The translations under genes were made by a program, and so were the position numbers. A model generated the notes under the pieces. It searched no databases, had not been told where the DNA came from, and saw only the letters and a program-made list of their open reading frames with translations. Below, piece after piece: positions 37,542-46,313 of a stretch of 64,000 nt of DNA. Each line of letters starts with the position of its first letter. The stretch's first letter is position 1. This DNA comes from Labilithrix sp. (GTDB lineage Bacteria > Myxococcota_A > Polyangia > Polyangiales > Polyangiaceae): assembly GCA_019637195.1 (NCBI GenBank), contig JAHBWA010000007.1:1-64000 (forward strand). The letters run 5' to 3'.

Positions 37542-38884
37542 GGGAACACGACGGTCACGGGACTGGCGTGGGCGTCCGGGTCGCGCGTGCCCTGCCCGAG
37601 CTCTCCGTTCGAGTTTCCGCCCCAGCACACCACCTTCCCGCCCTGCACGAGCGCACACGTCGCGAACCGGCTCACCACGACTTGCACGGCGCGCTCGGCG
37701 AACGCCGTGGCGGGGCCGAAGAGCGGCTTCGGCGCCCCCGATGTTCCTCGTCCGAGCTGACCGAGACTATCGTCGCCGCAGCACTGGATCGTTCCATCCG
37801 TCATCCGGACGCACGACACGCTCGAGGTGTTGTTGAAGGAGCTGTTGGTCGCGATCTGCTGCGGGAACGACTTCCCGTCCGTGGCGATCGCGGCCCGAAC
37901 GGGGAATCGCTCGGTGTCGCGGAGGCCCGTTCCGAGCGCGCCCGCGCTGCTCATCCCCCAGCAATCGACACCACCAGCCGCGATCACGCACGCGCTCGAC
38001 GTACCGACGGTGACGCTCGTGACGCCGCTCAGCGACGGCAGGACCGTCGGAGCGATGGTCAGCAGCGAGCTCTCTCTCCCCGACGGGACGCCCCATCCAA
38101 CGACCTTCCCGTCGTTGGTCAGGCCGAAGGCAGATTGATCACCGGAGCCGATGCGCGTGAGCTTGTAGGGACCGAAGTTGCCCCGACCGGGAGCGCCCCA
38201 GCTATCGAGCTCGTCGGGGCGTGCCAGTTGGCCGAGGTTGTTCCTGCCCCAGCTATAGACGTCGCCGTTGGCGGCGATCGCATAGGCGCTGAAGAGCCCG
38301 ACGTCGACGCGCGTCACCGCCGTCGCGATCGCGACGGGGGCAGGTTCCGGGTGCCGCTCGTGATCGAGAGACGCCGCCGGCGCTTCCAGGCCGAGCTGCC
38401 CTTCGCCGTTGAACCCCCAGCACCAAAGGTGTCCGTCCGCGCCGCGCGCGCATGTCGTCCTGCCGCCAGCGCTGATCTGACGGATGTTCGTGAGGCCGAC
38501 GACGGGCAGCGGCGCCGAGCTGGCGCTCGCGTCGACGTCCCCCACCCCGAGCGCCCCGCTCTCGTCGCTGCCCCAGCAACGGACCGTCCCGTCGTCGAGG
38601 AGCGCGCAGAAATGGTCGAGGCCAGCCGCGAGCTGCGTAGCGCACGGGGTGCTCGTGCACACGACGGCCTCGTCCGACGCATCGTAGTCGACCTCGGGCG
38701 ACGCCGCGTCCGTGGCTTGCGCGTCTCTCCCTGGTGTCTCAGGAGGCAACGAGGGCGCGGGCGCGACGCCGTCCACTTCGTCGGCGAACGACGGCCGGGG
38801 TTCGGTGTCATCGCACGCGCCGAGCATCATCGCGCCCGCGGGCAGGACGGACGAGACGACAATCAGGACTCGAATGCGATCCAT
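37538..38884 (-). CDS. RCC1-repeat lipoprotein
   Basis: The 448-residue protein has a lipoprotein signal peptide (lipobox LGAC, about residue 24) and an Asp/Pro/Ala linker. RCC1-type repeats follow, each recognised by a CWG/SWG...G.LG pattern: VRCWGSDESGALGVGD, LWCWGFNGEGQLGLE, YSWGRNNLGQLA, DCWGMSSAGALG, QCCGDDSLGQLGRG and VCWGGNSNGELGQG. These form a seven-bladed propeller fold used for protein contact. It is the sixth gene of the ECF operon, 44 bases after the previous gene and overlapping the IgGFc gene. Confidence 0.88.
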   Translation of the reverse strand: MDRIRVLIVVSSVLPAGAMMLGACDDTEPRPSFADEVDGVAPAPSLPPETPGRDAQATDAASPEVDYDASDEAVVCTSTPCATQLAAGLDHFCALLDDGTVRCWGSDESGALGVGDVDASASSAPLPVVGLTNIRQISAGGRTTCARGADGHLWCWGFNGEGQLGLEAPAASLDHERHPEPAPVAIATAVTRVDVGLFSAYAIAANGDVYSWGRNNLGQLARPDELDSWGAPGRGNFGPYKLTRIGSGDQSAFGLTNDGKVVGWGVPSGRESSLLTIAPTVLPSLSGVTSVTVGTSSACVIAAGGVDCWGMSSAGALGTGLRDTERFPVRAAIATDGKSFPQQIATNSSFNNTSSVSCVRMTDGTIQCCGDDSLGQLGRGTSGAPKPLFGPATAFAERAVQVVVSRFATCALVQGGKVVCWGGNSNGELGQGTRDPDAHASPVTVVFP

Positions 38885-38928
38885 CGATCGATGCTCCTCA
38901 CGACAGGGACTTCATGACAACAGGGACT

Positions 38929-40203
38929 TCACGGGTTCTTCGGCGCGCGCTTGTGGAGGGCGATGCCCGCTCCGACGGCCCAGACGTCGTTCGGCCCCGA
39001 ACCCCAGATGGCGTAGAACGGCTTGTCCAGGGGGATGTCCTCATCGAGCGAAATGGCCGCGGTGCGCCACGCGAGGCCGTCTCCGTGGACGAGCCGTCCG
39101 ATCTCGGCGGCGCTCCAGATGTCGTTCGATCCGCCGGCCCAGATGGCCGAGATGGCGAGCGTCGTGAAGCCGCCGCTCAGTACGTTGAAAGACTCCGGAG
39201 CCCACGAGAACGAGGCGCCTTCGTCGCTGCTTCGTCCCGTGTAACAGGCGCGCCCCGCGAGGCAGAGGGAGACGAGCGTTCGTGACGCGGACGTGCCGCT
39301 CGTGAGCGCTACGGCGCCGCTCACGGCGGGTGCGTCGCTCTTCCTCCACGAGAGCCCTCCGGCTCCGTCCGAACCGCGCCGGAGCACCTGCGTGGTCAAG
39401 GTCGATTGGGGCGGAGGTCGACCGGGCTTGAACGGTCCAGCTACCGCGCCGGCGGTCCCGACGAGCCAGACGTCGTCGGCGGCCGTTCCCCAGACCTTGG
39501 TGAAGCGAGCGGGGAACGCGGCCGCGCCCGGATCGGCTTCACAGCTCACCTCGGCATCGCCGGCGTCCACGTCTGCCGTCGCGCTGGAGCAATGAAGGAC
39601 GGCGCCGGTGCCGGCGCTCGTCGTGCCGGCGTAGCCAACGGCCCACACGTCGCTGGAGCTCGTGCCCCAAATCGAACGAACGGGCACCGCGGTGGGGACG
39701 AACGTCCACGTCAGCGAGCTCGAGCTCGTACCGGTCCCATGAAAGACCCCGCTCTCCCCGCCGACCCAAAGATCGGTGGGGTGGCTCCCCCATACCGCGT
39801 AGAGCGCCGTCCCCGCAGCGTAGCTCTGCGCCCACGCGGTCCCGTCCCACCGGAGGACGTTCCCGCCCTCGCTGACCGCCCAGACGACGCCTTCGCCGTC
39901 TCCCCACACGTCGCGCAGAGTCTGAGCGTCCGGGACGACGGTGTGACACCAGCCTTCGTCCGTGCAGGTGCGTGGTGGCTTCACGACCTCCGCGTCGAAC
40001 GCCGCGTCCAGGCCCGCGCCGTCGGCGAGATCCGCGACGGACGAGCCGCCCTCCGCGGGGAGCGCTCCCCCCGGGGCGGCGTCCGACTCGTCCTGCGCGC
40101 CGACACTCGCGGGGTGGACGTCACTGCACGCGATCGCGACGGCAGGGACGACGGAGAAGAACAACGCTGCAGACCGACGATGACGATGACGAGTAGCGCT
40201 CAC
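38929..40203 (-). CDS. lipoprotein with VWG..DVW propeller-like repeats (second copy)
   Basis: GTG 40203 overlaps the previous stop (GTGA) and gives 424 residues. A signal peptide ends at AIAC, followed by an Asp/Ala-rich linker and a Cys pair (CTDEGWC). Blade-like repeats of the type VWG....DVWAVG....(L)R/HWDG follow: LRDVWGDGEGVVWAVSE, LYAVWGSHPTDLWVGG, VRSIWGTSSSDVWAVG, FTKVWGTAADDVWLVG and FYAIWGSGPNDVWAVG. It is a paralogue of the neighbouring gene at 40200-41456. Probably surface-exposed; function unknown. Confidence 0.8.
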   Translation of the reverse strand: MSATRHRHRRSAALFFSVVPAVAIACSDVHPASVGAQDESDAAPGGALPAEGGSSVADLADGAGLDAAFDAEVVKPPRTCTDEGWCHTVVPDAQTLRDVWGDGEGVVWAVSEGGNVLRWDGTAWAQSYAAGTALYAVWGSHPTDLWVGGESGVFHGTGTSSSSLTWTFVPTAVPVRSIWGTSSSDVWAVGYAGTTSAGTGAVLHCSSATADVDAGDAEVSCEADPGAAAFPARFTKVWGTAADDVWLVGTAGAVAGPFKPGRPPPQSTLTTQVLRRGSDGAGGLSWRKSDAPAVSGAVALTSGTSASRTLVSLCLAGRACYTGRSSDEGASFSWAPESFNVLSGGFTTLAISAIWAGGSNDIWSAAEIGRLVHGDGLAWRTAAISLDEDIPLDKPFYAIWGSGPNDVWAVGAGIALHKRAPKNP

Positions 40204-41456
40204 GGATTGACTCCTCTCCCGTCGGGCCCGAGGCCTGCGAAGTGCATGACGATCCCGTCGCCGACGGCCCAGACGTCGTTCGGGCCGCTGCCCCAGACGC
40301 CGTGCAGGTTTGGCTTCTCGCCTGGAGGGAACGAGCCCGTCGAGAGCGTCCACGCCGTCCCGTCGTAGTGCAGGATCGTGCCGTCGTCGCCGACGGCCCA
40401 GACGTCCTTCGGCCCGCTGCCCCACACGGCGCGGAGCGTCGACGACGTCGGCGACTCGACGCTGCCGAGTTGCGCGTCGCCTCCGGCGTAGTGGCGGATT
40501 GTCCCGCGCTCACCCACGATCCAGACGTCGCCGGGCCCGCTTCCCCAGATGGCGTAGAGGGCCGACGACGACTGGGTGTCGAGCGCCGTCCAATCCGGGA
40601 TCTCCGGGTCGTCCGTCGACGACGAGGCGCCGTTCGAGTGCATCACCTTCGACCCGCTCGCCGGGACGCCGTAGCTCGCGGCCCCGACGACCCAGACGTC
40701 GCCGGCGCCACTTCCCCAGATCGCCCAGATCGTGTTGTCGCCGCTGACGAGATCCGTCCATGTCGACGGCATCGTCGTCGTGACGCGTGCCCACGAGGTG
40801 CCGCCGTCGACGACGACGCTCCTCCAGCCGCTCTCGTTCGAGGAGTTCCTGAAGAACGGCTCTCCGCCGATCCAGATGTCACTCGGTGAGGTGCCCCAGA
40901 TCGTCCGCAGGACCTTGCCGCGCGCGTCCACACCCATCAGCTCCGAGATCGCGCTCACCGATCGCCACGGCGTGGCCCCTTTGACGAACCCGTCCGCGCG
41001 AAACATCTTCGCCGGGGAGCTCACCACCCAGACGTCGTTCGGCCCGGTCCCCCAGACCGCGTAGAGCGCTTGATCCGTGTCGACGTTCGCTGACGTCCAC
41101 TCGCTCCCGTCCCAGTGGATCACGCTGCCCGCGGCCCCCACGGCCCAGACGTCGTCCTTGCCGCTGCCCCACACGCTGACGAGGCCGAGGCGAGTGTCGT
41201 GGTTCGTCTCCACGGGACACCACGCGGCGCCCTCGCACGCGGGCTCTCGCGGCGCGCACGCGTCGCTGCCAGCTTCGCACCCGCCGTCGTCATCGCCGGA
41301 CGCGCCGCTGCCGTCCGGCGTCGACGCGTCCGACGTGGCCTCGCCGAGGTCCGAGGGGGCGTCTGCGCAACTCCAGACGATCGTCCCGAGCATCAGGCAT
41401 CCCGCCGCCGCCCCCCAGCAGGCGAGGCGCTCTCCGGCGCCGAAGTGACGGCTCAT
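40200..41456 (-). CDS. lipoprotein with VWG..DVW propeller-like repeats (first copy)
   Basis: ATG 41456 overlaps the preceding stop and gives 418 residues. The signal peptide ends in VWSC, followed by an acidic Ser/Gly/Asp linker and a Cys-rich boundary. Seven or so repeats share the core VWGSGxxDVWAVGxxG: VSVWGSGKDDVWAVG, LYAVWGTGPNDVWVVS, LRTIWGTSPSDIWIGG, IWAIWGSGAGDVWVVG, LYAIWGSGPGDVWIVG, LRAVWGSGPKDVWAVG and LHGVWGSGPNDVWAVG. This predicts a beta-propeller. Coupled on both sides, it must be co-produced with the Cys-rich lipoprotein upstream and its paralogue downstream. Confidence 0.8.
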   Translation of the reverse strand: MSRHFGAGERLACWGAAAGCLMLGTIVWSCADAPSDLGEATSDASTPDGSGASGDDDGGCEAGSDACAPREPACEGAAWCPVETNHDTRLGLVSVWGSGKDDVWAVGAAGSVIHWDGSEWTSANVDTDQALYAVWGTGPNDVWVVSSPAKMFRADGFVKGATPWRSVSAISELMGVDARGKVLRTIWGTSPSDIWIGGEPFFRNSSNESGWRSVVVDGGTSWARVTTTMPSTWTDLVSGDNTIWAIWGSGAGDVWVVGAASYGVPASGSKVMHSNGASSSTDDPEIPDWTALDTQSSSALYAIWGSGPGDVWIVGERGTIRHYAGGDAQLGSVESPTSSTLRAVWGSGPKDVWAVGDDGTILHYDGTAWTLSTGSFPPGEKPNLHGVWGSGPNDVWAVGDGIVMHFAGLGPDGRGVNP

Positions 41457-42649
41457 TTCGTCACCGTTCCCGCGTCGCACTCGACCATGAGGCACGCGCC
41501 CCCGATGCACGGCTGCCCCGCCGCGACGTCGCATCGATTCCCGCAAGCGCCGCAGTTCGCGGGGTTGACCTGCAAGTTCGTCTCGCACCCGTTCAACGTG
41601 TTGCCGTCGCAATCCCCCCACCCCGGATTACATTCGTATTCGCAGAAGCCCTTCTTGCAGCTCCCCGGAGCGTTCTCGTAGCCGATCGGCGCCAAGAAAT
41701 TGATGTACCCGCACGGATGGTCGCAGACTCCACAGTTGGCCGGGTCTGTCTGGAGATTGGCGCAATGCGCTTGGCTGCCCGTACCGCAGAGCGTCTCGCC
41801 TGGCGCGCACCCGCAAGCCGGCGGCGCCATCCCCGAAGCGATGCAGGTTTGACCTGAGGCACACGCCTTCGCGCAAGCGCCGCAGTTGTCCTTGTCTGCC
41901 GCGAGGTCGACCTCGCAGCCGTCCGCGAGATCGCCGTTGCAGTCAGCCCAGCTGCCCATGCAGAGAAGGCGCCCGCACTCGCCGTCCCGGCAGCCATACC
42001 GCATGTTCGGCGGTGGTGGAGGCTCGTCTCCGGTCGAGGGACATTCGTGCCCGCACGCGCCACAGTTGTCGTCGTCGCTGCTGGTGTTGCGACAATCGGC
42101 GGAGCCGCAATCCGTCATTCCAGCGGGGCATCCGCAGGAACCGTCGATGCACTGCACACCCGCCGGACACGCCTTGCCGCACGCTCCGCAGTTGGCGGGG
42201 TCTCGAAGGAGAGCGACCTCGCATCCGTCGTCGACCAAGCCGTTGCAGTCGGCCGCCCCGTCGCTGCATTCGCGCTTGCACGCTCCGTCGACGCAACGGG
42301 TGCGCATGGACAAGAGCGGGAACTCAGGACAGACGTTCCCGCACGCTCCGCAGTTGGCGTTGTCGGTCAGCAGGTTGACGGCGCACTTGTAGCCTGGTCC
42401 ACCAAAAGCGGTCGGACAGGTATCGTAAGGGGCCTGGCACTCGGTGCCCACGCACGCGAGGATCTTGTCCGAGCCTGATGGCGCGGCGTCCCCTCCGGCG
42501 TCCGCCGGCTCCGGCGCGAAGGGCGGAGCCTCCGCGCCCGGCGGGGGACGGTAGGCCACGACGATGTCGTCGGGTGAAGTCGAACAGGCGACGACGACGA
42601 CACCGAGCACGGCGGCGCTCGTCGTGACCGCGAAGGGACGATAGGTCAT
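41453..42649 (-). CDS. Cys-rich CGACG-repeat lipoprotein
   Basis: The 398-residue protein has a lipoprotein signal peptide (VVVVAC) and a Pro/Ala/Asp-rich linker. At least six tandem Cys-rich units follow of the form DCNGxxxDGCEVxLxxDxxNCGACGxxC. In each unit the NCGACG core alternates with a GCE/CxCxxG segment, predicting a rigid disulfide-rich rod. Such repeat proteins are frequent in Polyangia and thought to sit on the cell surface. It directly follows the putative anti-sigma gene with an ATGA overlap. No enzyme motif is present. Confidence 0.82.
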   Translation of the reverse strand: MTYRPFAVTTSAAVLGVVVVACSTSPDDIVVAYRPPPGAEAPPFAPEPADAGGDAAPSGSDKILACVGTECQAPYDTCPTAFGGPGYKCAVNLLTDNANCGACGNVCPEFPLLSMRTRCVDGACKRECSDGAADCNGLVDDGCEVALLRDPANCGACGKACPAGVQCIDGSCGCPAGMTDCGSADCRNTSSDDDNCGACGHECPSTGDEPPPPPNMRYGCRDGECGRLLCMGSWADCNGDLADGCEVDLAADKDNCGACAKACASGQTCIASGMAPPACGCAPGETLCGTGSQAHCANLQTDPANCGVCDHPCGYINFLAPIGYENAPGSCKKGFCEYECNPGWGDCDGNTLNGCETNLQVNPANCGACGNRCDVAAGQPCIGGACLMVECDAGTVTK

Positions 42650-43350
42650 GGCGACTCTGTCGAAGAGAGGATCGTCAACAGACGCGCCTCGTAGTGGGTA
42701 CCAGGATGGGCTGCGAGGAACGCTCTCGTGAGGGCAGCAGCACGCGCGCGGTCGCCTCTCGCGAGGGTCGCCTCGATCTTCATCACCTCGGCTTCGAGCG
42801 CGAATTGACCCGCGGGGTACTCACGACCGTACAGATCGACGAACGACAAACAGCCGTCCGCGTCCTCGCTGGACAGAGCCCGCCGCGCCGATACGATGAG
42901 CTCCACCTCACGCTGTCGCTTGGCGGCGTCGCTGTGCGCGCTCGACGTGGACCTCGGTGCGCCGGGCGCTGGTCGGGGGGCGGCGGGCGCGCTGGGGAGA
43001 TCGGCGACCGCCACGACGACGGAGGCCGCCGGCTGCGGTGGTGCCGCCGGCGCGCCCTGCGGCGACGCGAGCGGCGCGACGACCGGAGGAGGAAGGTGGT
43101 CGGGAGGCGGCGCGACGAGGGTCCATCCTACGAACGCGGCGACGCCGATCGCGCCGAGGCCTACCGCAGCCCATTTCATCGTGGACCGGGCGGTGGTGCT
43201 CGTCACGAGATGCGCGGGCGACTGCGCTTGCGCGTCGAGCGCTCTCAGGAGGTCGGGAAGCGCGGCGCTCGACGGGCGCAGCCGCCGGTGCGCCTCGGCA
43301 AGCCGCGCGAACTGCTCGGACTTCTCGATCAATCGAGGGGGCTCTCTCAC
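42646..43350 (-). CDS. putative membrane-anchored anti-sigma partner
   Basis: The 234-residue product has a cytoplasmic N-terminus of about 57 residues, one membrane helix (MKWAAVGLGAIGVAAFVGWTLV, about 58-79), a Pro/Ala-rich periplasmic linker and a C-terminal helical domain. The latter (VELIVSARRALSSEDADGCL...AAALTRAFLAAHPGTHYEARL) resembles TPR-like modules of myxobacterial anti-sigma proteins. No zinc-binding HxxxCxxC anti-sigma motif is visible. Its overlap with the ECF sigma gene (ATGA, 43347-43350) and single-pass topology are the main grounds for the call. Confidence 0.65.
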   Translation of the reverse strand: MREPPRLIEKSEQFARLAEAHRRLRPSSAALPDLLRALDAQAQSPAHLVTSTTARSTMKWAAVGLGAIGVAAFVGWTLVAPPPDHLPPPVVAPLASPQGAPAAPPQPAASVVVAVADLPSAPAAPRPAPGAPRSTSSAHSDAAKRQREVELIVSARRALSSEDADGCLSFVDLYGREYPAGQFALEAEVMKIEATLARGDRARAAALTRAFLAAHPGTHYEARLLTILSSTESP

Positions 43351-43937
43351 GGTTCGCCTCGCAGGCTGAGGTGTCGTCGTCGGAGCGAGACCTCGAACTT
43401 CGCGCGCGCGCGTCGAAGCCGTGACGTCGCTGTTCCGAGTGGGATTTCGAGGAGCTGCGCGATCTGGACGAGCGATTCGCCTTCGAGCTCGTAGAGCACG
43501 AACGTCACGCGCAGATCGTCGGGGAGCGTCTCCAAGAGCTCTGCCAAGAGATCCCGCTGCTCCTTGTCCTCGAGGGAATCTTCCGGGGTCGTGCTCGAGC
43601 GCGGCTCCAACACCTCGTCATCGGGGTCTTCGACGAGCGCGACGCGTTGATCGCGGATCTGCCGCCGTCGCACGGCTCTCGCGATGTGCACCGCCGCGCC
43701 GAAGAGGTACGACTTCTCGAAGCCGGGGCGGATGTCGTCGAGCTTCCTGGCCGCCACGAGGAATACCTCCTGCGTGGCGTCGTCGAGCTGAGCAGCAGCC
43801 ACACCGAGGCTGCGCAGAAACTGCCAGACCGCTACAGAGTACTCTCTGGCCGCCGCCGCGAGTCGCGGGTTTGTTGCAGGCCCGCGCGCCATCGCGAAGG
43901 TTCTATCCTCGCCCCCTGGCGAGATCGCGGCGACCAT
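43347..43937 (-). CDS. ECF-type RNA polymerase sigma factor
   Basis: The 196-residue protein has sigma region 2 (about 35-95, with LDDATQEVFLVAARKLDDIRPGFEKSYLFGAAVHIARAVRR). Region 4 (about 130-185, with LLETLPDDLRVTFVLYELEGESLVQIAQLLEIPLGTATSRLRRAR carried over several segments) includes the LGTATSRL recognition helix. It heads an operon of an anti-sigma-like gene and five surface lipoproteins, so it likely turns on its own operon in response to an envelope signal. Start at 43937 has AGGAG almost adjacent to ATG; an internal ATG at 43892 is an alternative. Confidence 0.88.
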   Translation of the reverse strand: MVAAISPGGEDRTFAMARGPATNPRLAAAAREYSVAVWQFLRSLGVAAAQLDDATQEVFLVAARKLDDIRPGFEKSYLFGAAVHIARAVRRRQIRDQRVALVEDPDDEVLEPRSSTTPEDSLEDKEQRDLLAELLETLPDDLRVTFVLYELEGESLVQIAQLLEIPLGTATSRLRRARAKFEVSLRRRHLSLRGEP

Positions 43938-43977
43938 ACTCCTGAACCGCAGACCTCGCTCGGATCGATCACTTTTT

Positions 43978-45045
43978 CTAGAAGCGCCATCCGAGGCCGA
44001 GACCGGCGGCGGCGCCGACGCGCGGAGGCTCGCTCGCGACTCCGTCGGGATCGACCCTGAGCGCCTCTCTCCGAAGTGGAACCCAAGCCCCGACCGTCGC
44101 CTCTACGAAGAGGCGCGCGGTCGGCTGAAAGCGTCCGACGAGGAGGACTCCAGCGTCGAACCACGGGCGACGCCTCGTTCCGGAGTCGGGGACGTTGGGG
44201 GCGTGTGCCGCGAGGACGCCGGCGTGCGCGCCGGCACACGGATCCAACGACCAGCGGGCCGAGAGTCGCGCGCGAGCGGGGCAGAGCTCGACCACGGCAG
44301 ACGTCCACGAGATGTCGACGATGGACGGGGCGGCCTCATGGCTCGTCCGCGTGAGGCTCTGGAGAAAGCCCAACCTTGCGCGCGGCTGGATCCAGGCGAT
44401 CGGCCGCCACAACGCCAGGTCGAGCTCCACATAGCCTCCGAAGCTCGGGAGCACACCGGAGACGAACGTGTTGACCTCGCCGCGCGCGCCGAGGGCAACC
44501 TCGACGGACGGCGGCGCCGCGACGGGCGCTTCGTGGTGAGGAGAGGGCGATCCGACCGCGCGCGACCGGCGCACCGCCGATGAAGGCGCCGGCGGCGACT
44601 CGGGCCCGAGCTCGGCGGGCTCCTCTTGCGCTTCCTCGGGAGCCTCGCGGCGGGCGGGCTGGGGATCGAGCGCCAGCACGACCGCGACCGCGAGGGCGGA
44701 CACGACGTCGTCGCAGGCCGGCGCGTGAACGACCCGGACGACGGGGCGCTCGGCGCCATCTGCCCCTCGGAGCTCGAACGTCGCCCGATACATGTCACGG
44801 TCGCGCTCGACGTGGAGCACGAAGGCGCGCGACGGCTCCCCCTCACGCGCGAGCCTCCAGCGCCTCGTGTACGCCGTGACGCGCTCGATGAAGCCCTCCC
44901 GGTCGAGGCACTCGCGCGGGGCGACGTACTCGAGTGAGATGGCCTCTTCCCCGCCCTCGCTTGCCAGCGCGACGACCGTCGGCGAGCAGATCGTGCTGCC
45001 GAGCACGAAAGCAGAGCCGATGAAGAGCGCGCGCGGCTTTCCCAA
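43978..45045 (-). CDS. secreted/outer-membrane-type protein of unknown function
   Basis: TTG 45045 gives a 355-residue protein with a clean cleavable signal peptide (GKPRALFIGSAFVLG...VVALAS). An ATG at 45183 would add 46 Arg/Ser-rich residues ahead of it and is less likely. The N-terminal mature domain (SLEYVAPRECLDREGFIERV...) and the DDVVSALAVAVVLALDP segment, a Pro/Glu-rich linker and a C-terminal beta-rich part with alternating hydrophobics ending in GLGWRF (a C-terminal Phe) recur next to ECF operons in myxobacteria. An outer-membrane barrel is plausible. It follows 40 bases upstream of the sigma gene in the same direction. Confidence 0.65.
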   Translation of the reverse strand: MGKPRALFIGSAFVLGSTICSPTVVALASEGGEEAISLEYVAPRECLDREGFIERVTAYTRRWRLAREGEPSRAFVLHVERDRDMYRATFELRGADGAERPVVRVVHAPACDDVVSALAVAVVLALDPQPARREAPEEAQEEPAELGPESPPAPSSAVRRSRAVGSPSPHHEAPVAAPPSVEVALGARGEVNTFVSGVLPSFGGYVELDLALWRPIAWIQPRARLGFLQSLTRTSHEAAPSIVDISWTSAVVELCPARARLSARWSLDPCAGAHAGVLAAHAPNVPDSGTRRRPWFDAGVLLVGRFQPTARLFVEATVGAWVPLRREALRVDPDGVASEPPRVGAAAGLGLGWRF

Positions 45046-45191
45046 CGGCGCGCGATTGTATCGCGCGCCGCAACTCCACCAAGGCAAGAGAACGCTTCGA
45101 CGGCAGACGGACGGCGCCGAAGGGCGGCGCCGGAGGGCGGCGATCCTGGAGAACCGTCCTGTGGACCGCGTCGTGACGTGCACCGCGTGAC

Positions 45192-45341
45192 CGATTGGAC
45201 GAGGCGTCGCTTCGAGCCAGCCTCGAGCGGTGCCTGCTCACCGACGCCGAGATGAAGCCTGGGCCTTCGCAGTGGCGCGCGCTCCCCGATCCCTTCGACT
45301 CGTGGGGCCCGAGCGTGGGCGAGCCATCGATGGTCGCATGA
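45192..45341 (+). pseudogene. C-terminal remnant of a COG0523 (CobW/ZigA-type) GTPase
   Basis: The frame 45192-45341 reads RLDEASLRASLERCLLTDAE and goes on to PSQWRALPDPFDSWG before a stop. This closely matches the end of the CobW C-terminal domain in ZigA/YciC-like zinc metallochaperones, where LDxxxLRxxLdxCLLTDxEm and LPDPFPxW are typical. No upstream part of the gene remains, as the divergent gene at 43978-45045 lies there. Its stop overlaps the start of the next remnant (ATGA), as in an intact operon. Confidence 0.75.
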
Positions 45342-45665
45342 CGGACGGAACACCCTTGACGCTGATCGAGCTCGCAGGCTCGCGTCGGACGATGGGCGAG
45401 TCCTGCGGCGAGCAGACGGCCACTCCTTCTACGTGACGGACGGGCGGGGACGATCGCGCTCGAGTGTACGGCCAGGCGTTTCCACGCCACGAAGGTGACC
45501 TCGAGCGTCTTCGTCCACACGAACCACTGCCTCGTGGAAGAGCATCGCCCCCCTCGACGTGGCCCGCAGGACGGCTCGCTCGACGCGCTCCTCGAGCGAA
45601 TCTACGCCGTGCCCCGACCGGGCGCGCGCTTTCCCGTCGACGAGAGCGTGCCCTATACGAGGAGA
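45338..45665 (+). pseudogene. C45-type N-acyltransferase/peptidase remnant with internal deletion and frameshift
   Basis: From ATG 45338 the first frame reads MTDGTPLTLIELAGSRRTMG then ESCGEQ and stops at 45436. This is the N-terminus of acyl-CoA:6-aminopenicillanate acyltransferase-like (C45) proteins. Another frame from about 45447 reads IALECTARRFHATKV..VFVHTNHCLVEEH, matching the central HTNHCL region of the same family. The part between, including the nucleophile Cys, is missing. The sequence ends in the tandem repeat at 45669. Overlap with the COG0523 remnant suggests both belonged to one transcript. Confidence 0.65.
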
Positions 45666-45668
45666 CGG

Positions 45669-45735
45669 CTCGCCTGCAGAGCCAGCTCGCCTGCAGAGCC
45701 AGCTCGCCTGCAGAGCCAGCTCGCCTGCAGAGCCG
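45669..45735. repeat. 17-bp tandem repeat, about four copies
   Basis: The unit CTCGCCTGCAGAGCCAG repeats at 45669, 45686, 45703 and 45720; the last copy lacks its end. It sits at the broken 3' end of the C45 remnant. Its period equals that of the array at 16526, but the sequence differs. Confidence 0.92.
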
Positions 45736-46313
45736 CTCGTCGAGGAACACCACGTCGTGTCGTTCGGCGACGGTGTCGCGGAACGACGGCTCCTCGCTCG
45801 CGATCACAGAGCATCTCCCCAGCCACGTCGTGTGCGGAGGGCGCTTCGTCTCGCTCGTCGAGCCTTCGCCAGTCGGGTTCGGAGCAGCTCGTCTCGTGCG
45901 GTGCTGCGCGCGGTCCTGCCAGCGTTCGCAGAGCCTGAACACGATGTCCTCGGAGGGGCGCGGCTCCTGCCCACCCTAACGCGACCTCGGACTCCTCAGC
46001 GCCTTGCGGCCCTGTCAGCGACCCGAGCATGTCGCGGACGGCCTCCGCGAAGGCGACGAGCACGGCTTCGCGCCAGCCCGTAGCACGGGAAGGACGACCA
46101 CCGAGACGACGAAGACGACGGCACGCCGTAGCGAACGAGATTTCTCGCCGATGGGTCGTAACGATGACAGCCATCGGCCCTCACGCGCTCCCAGCGTGAA
46201 GGAAGCGCACGCCGCTCGACGGGTCGATCCACGGCGGATCGGACCGCGTCGGGTCCACGACCGTTAGGTGGTGGCGAACGGGTGGGGGCCGCGCCGCGCG
46301 CGAGGTTCATCCG
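45736..46313. other. degenerate stretch without an intact gene
   Basis: No complete gene was found. On the minus strand, short segments keep coding-like codon use with high third-position GC, for example GRCSVIASEEPSFRDTVAER near 45760-45840 and TGWREAVLVAFAEAVRDMLG near 46020-46080. They lie in different frames. I could not assign either to a family. The stretch most likely holds decayed genes belonging to the neighbouring zinc island. Confidence 0.4.

Noticed and set aside
45046..45075. TTGGTG-N16-TACAAT promoter-like pair on the minus strand ahead of the 43978-45045 gene
   Set aside because: Spacing is acceptable but the -35 is weak, and such matches are expected by chance; it was not reported as a promoter.
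45669..45735. 17-base array considered as a CRISPR
   Set aside because: Units are directly adjacent with no spacers, so it is a simple tandem repeat.
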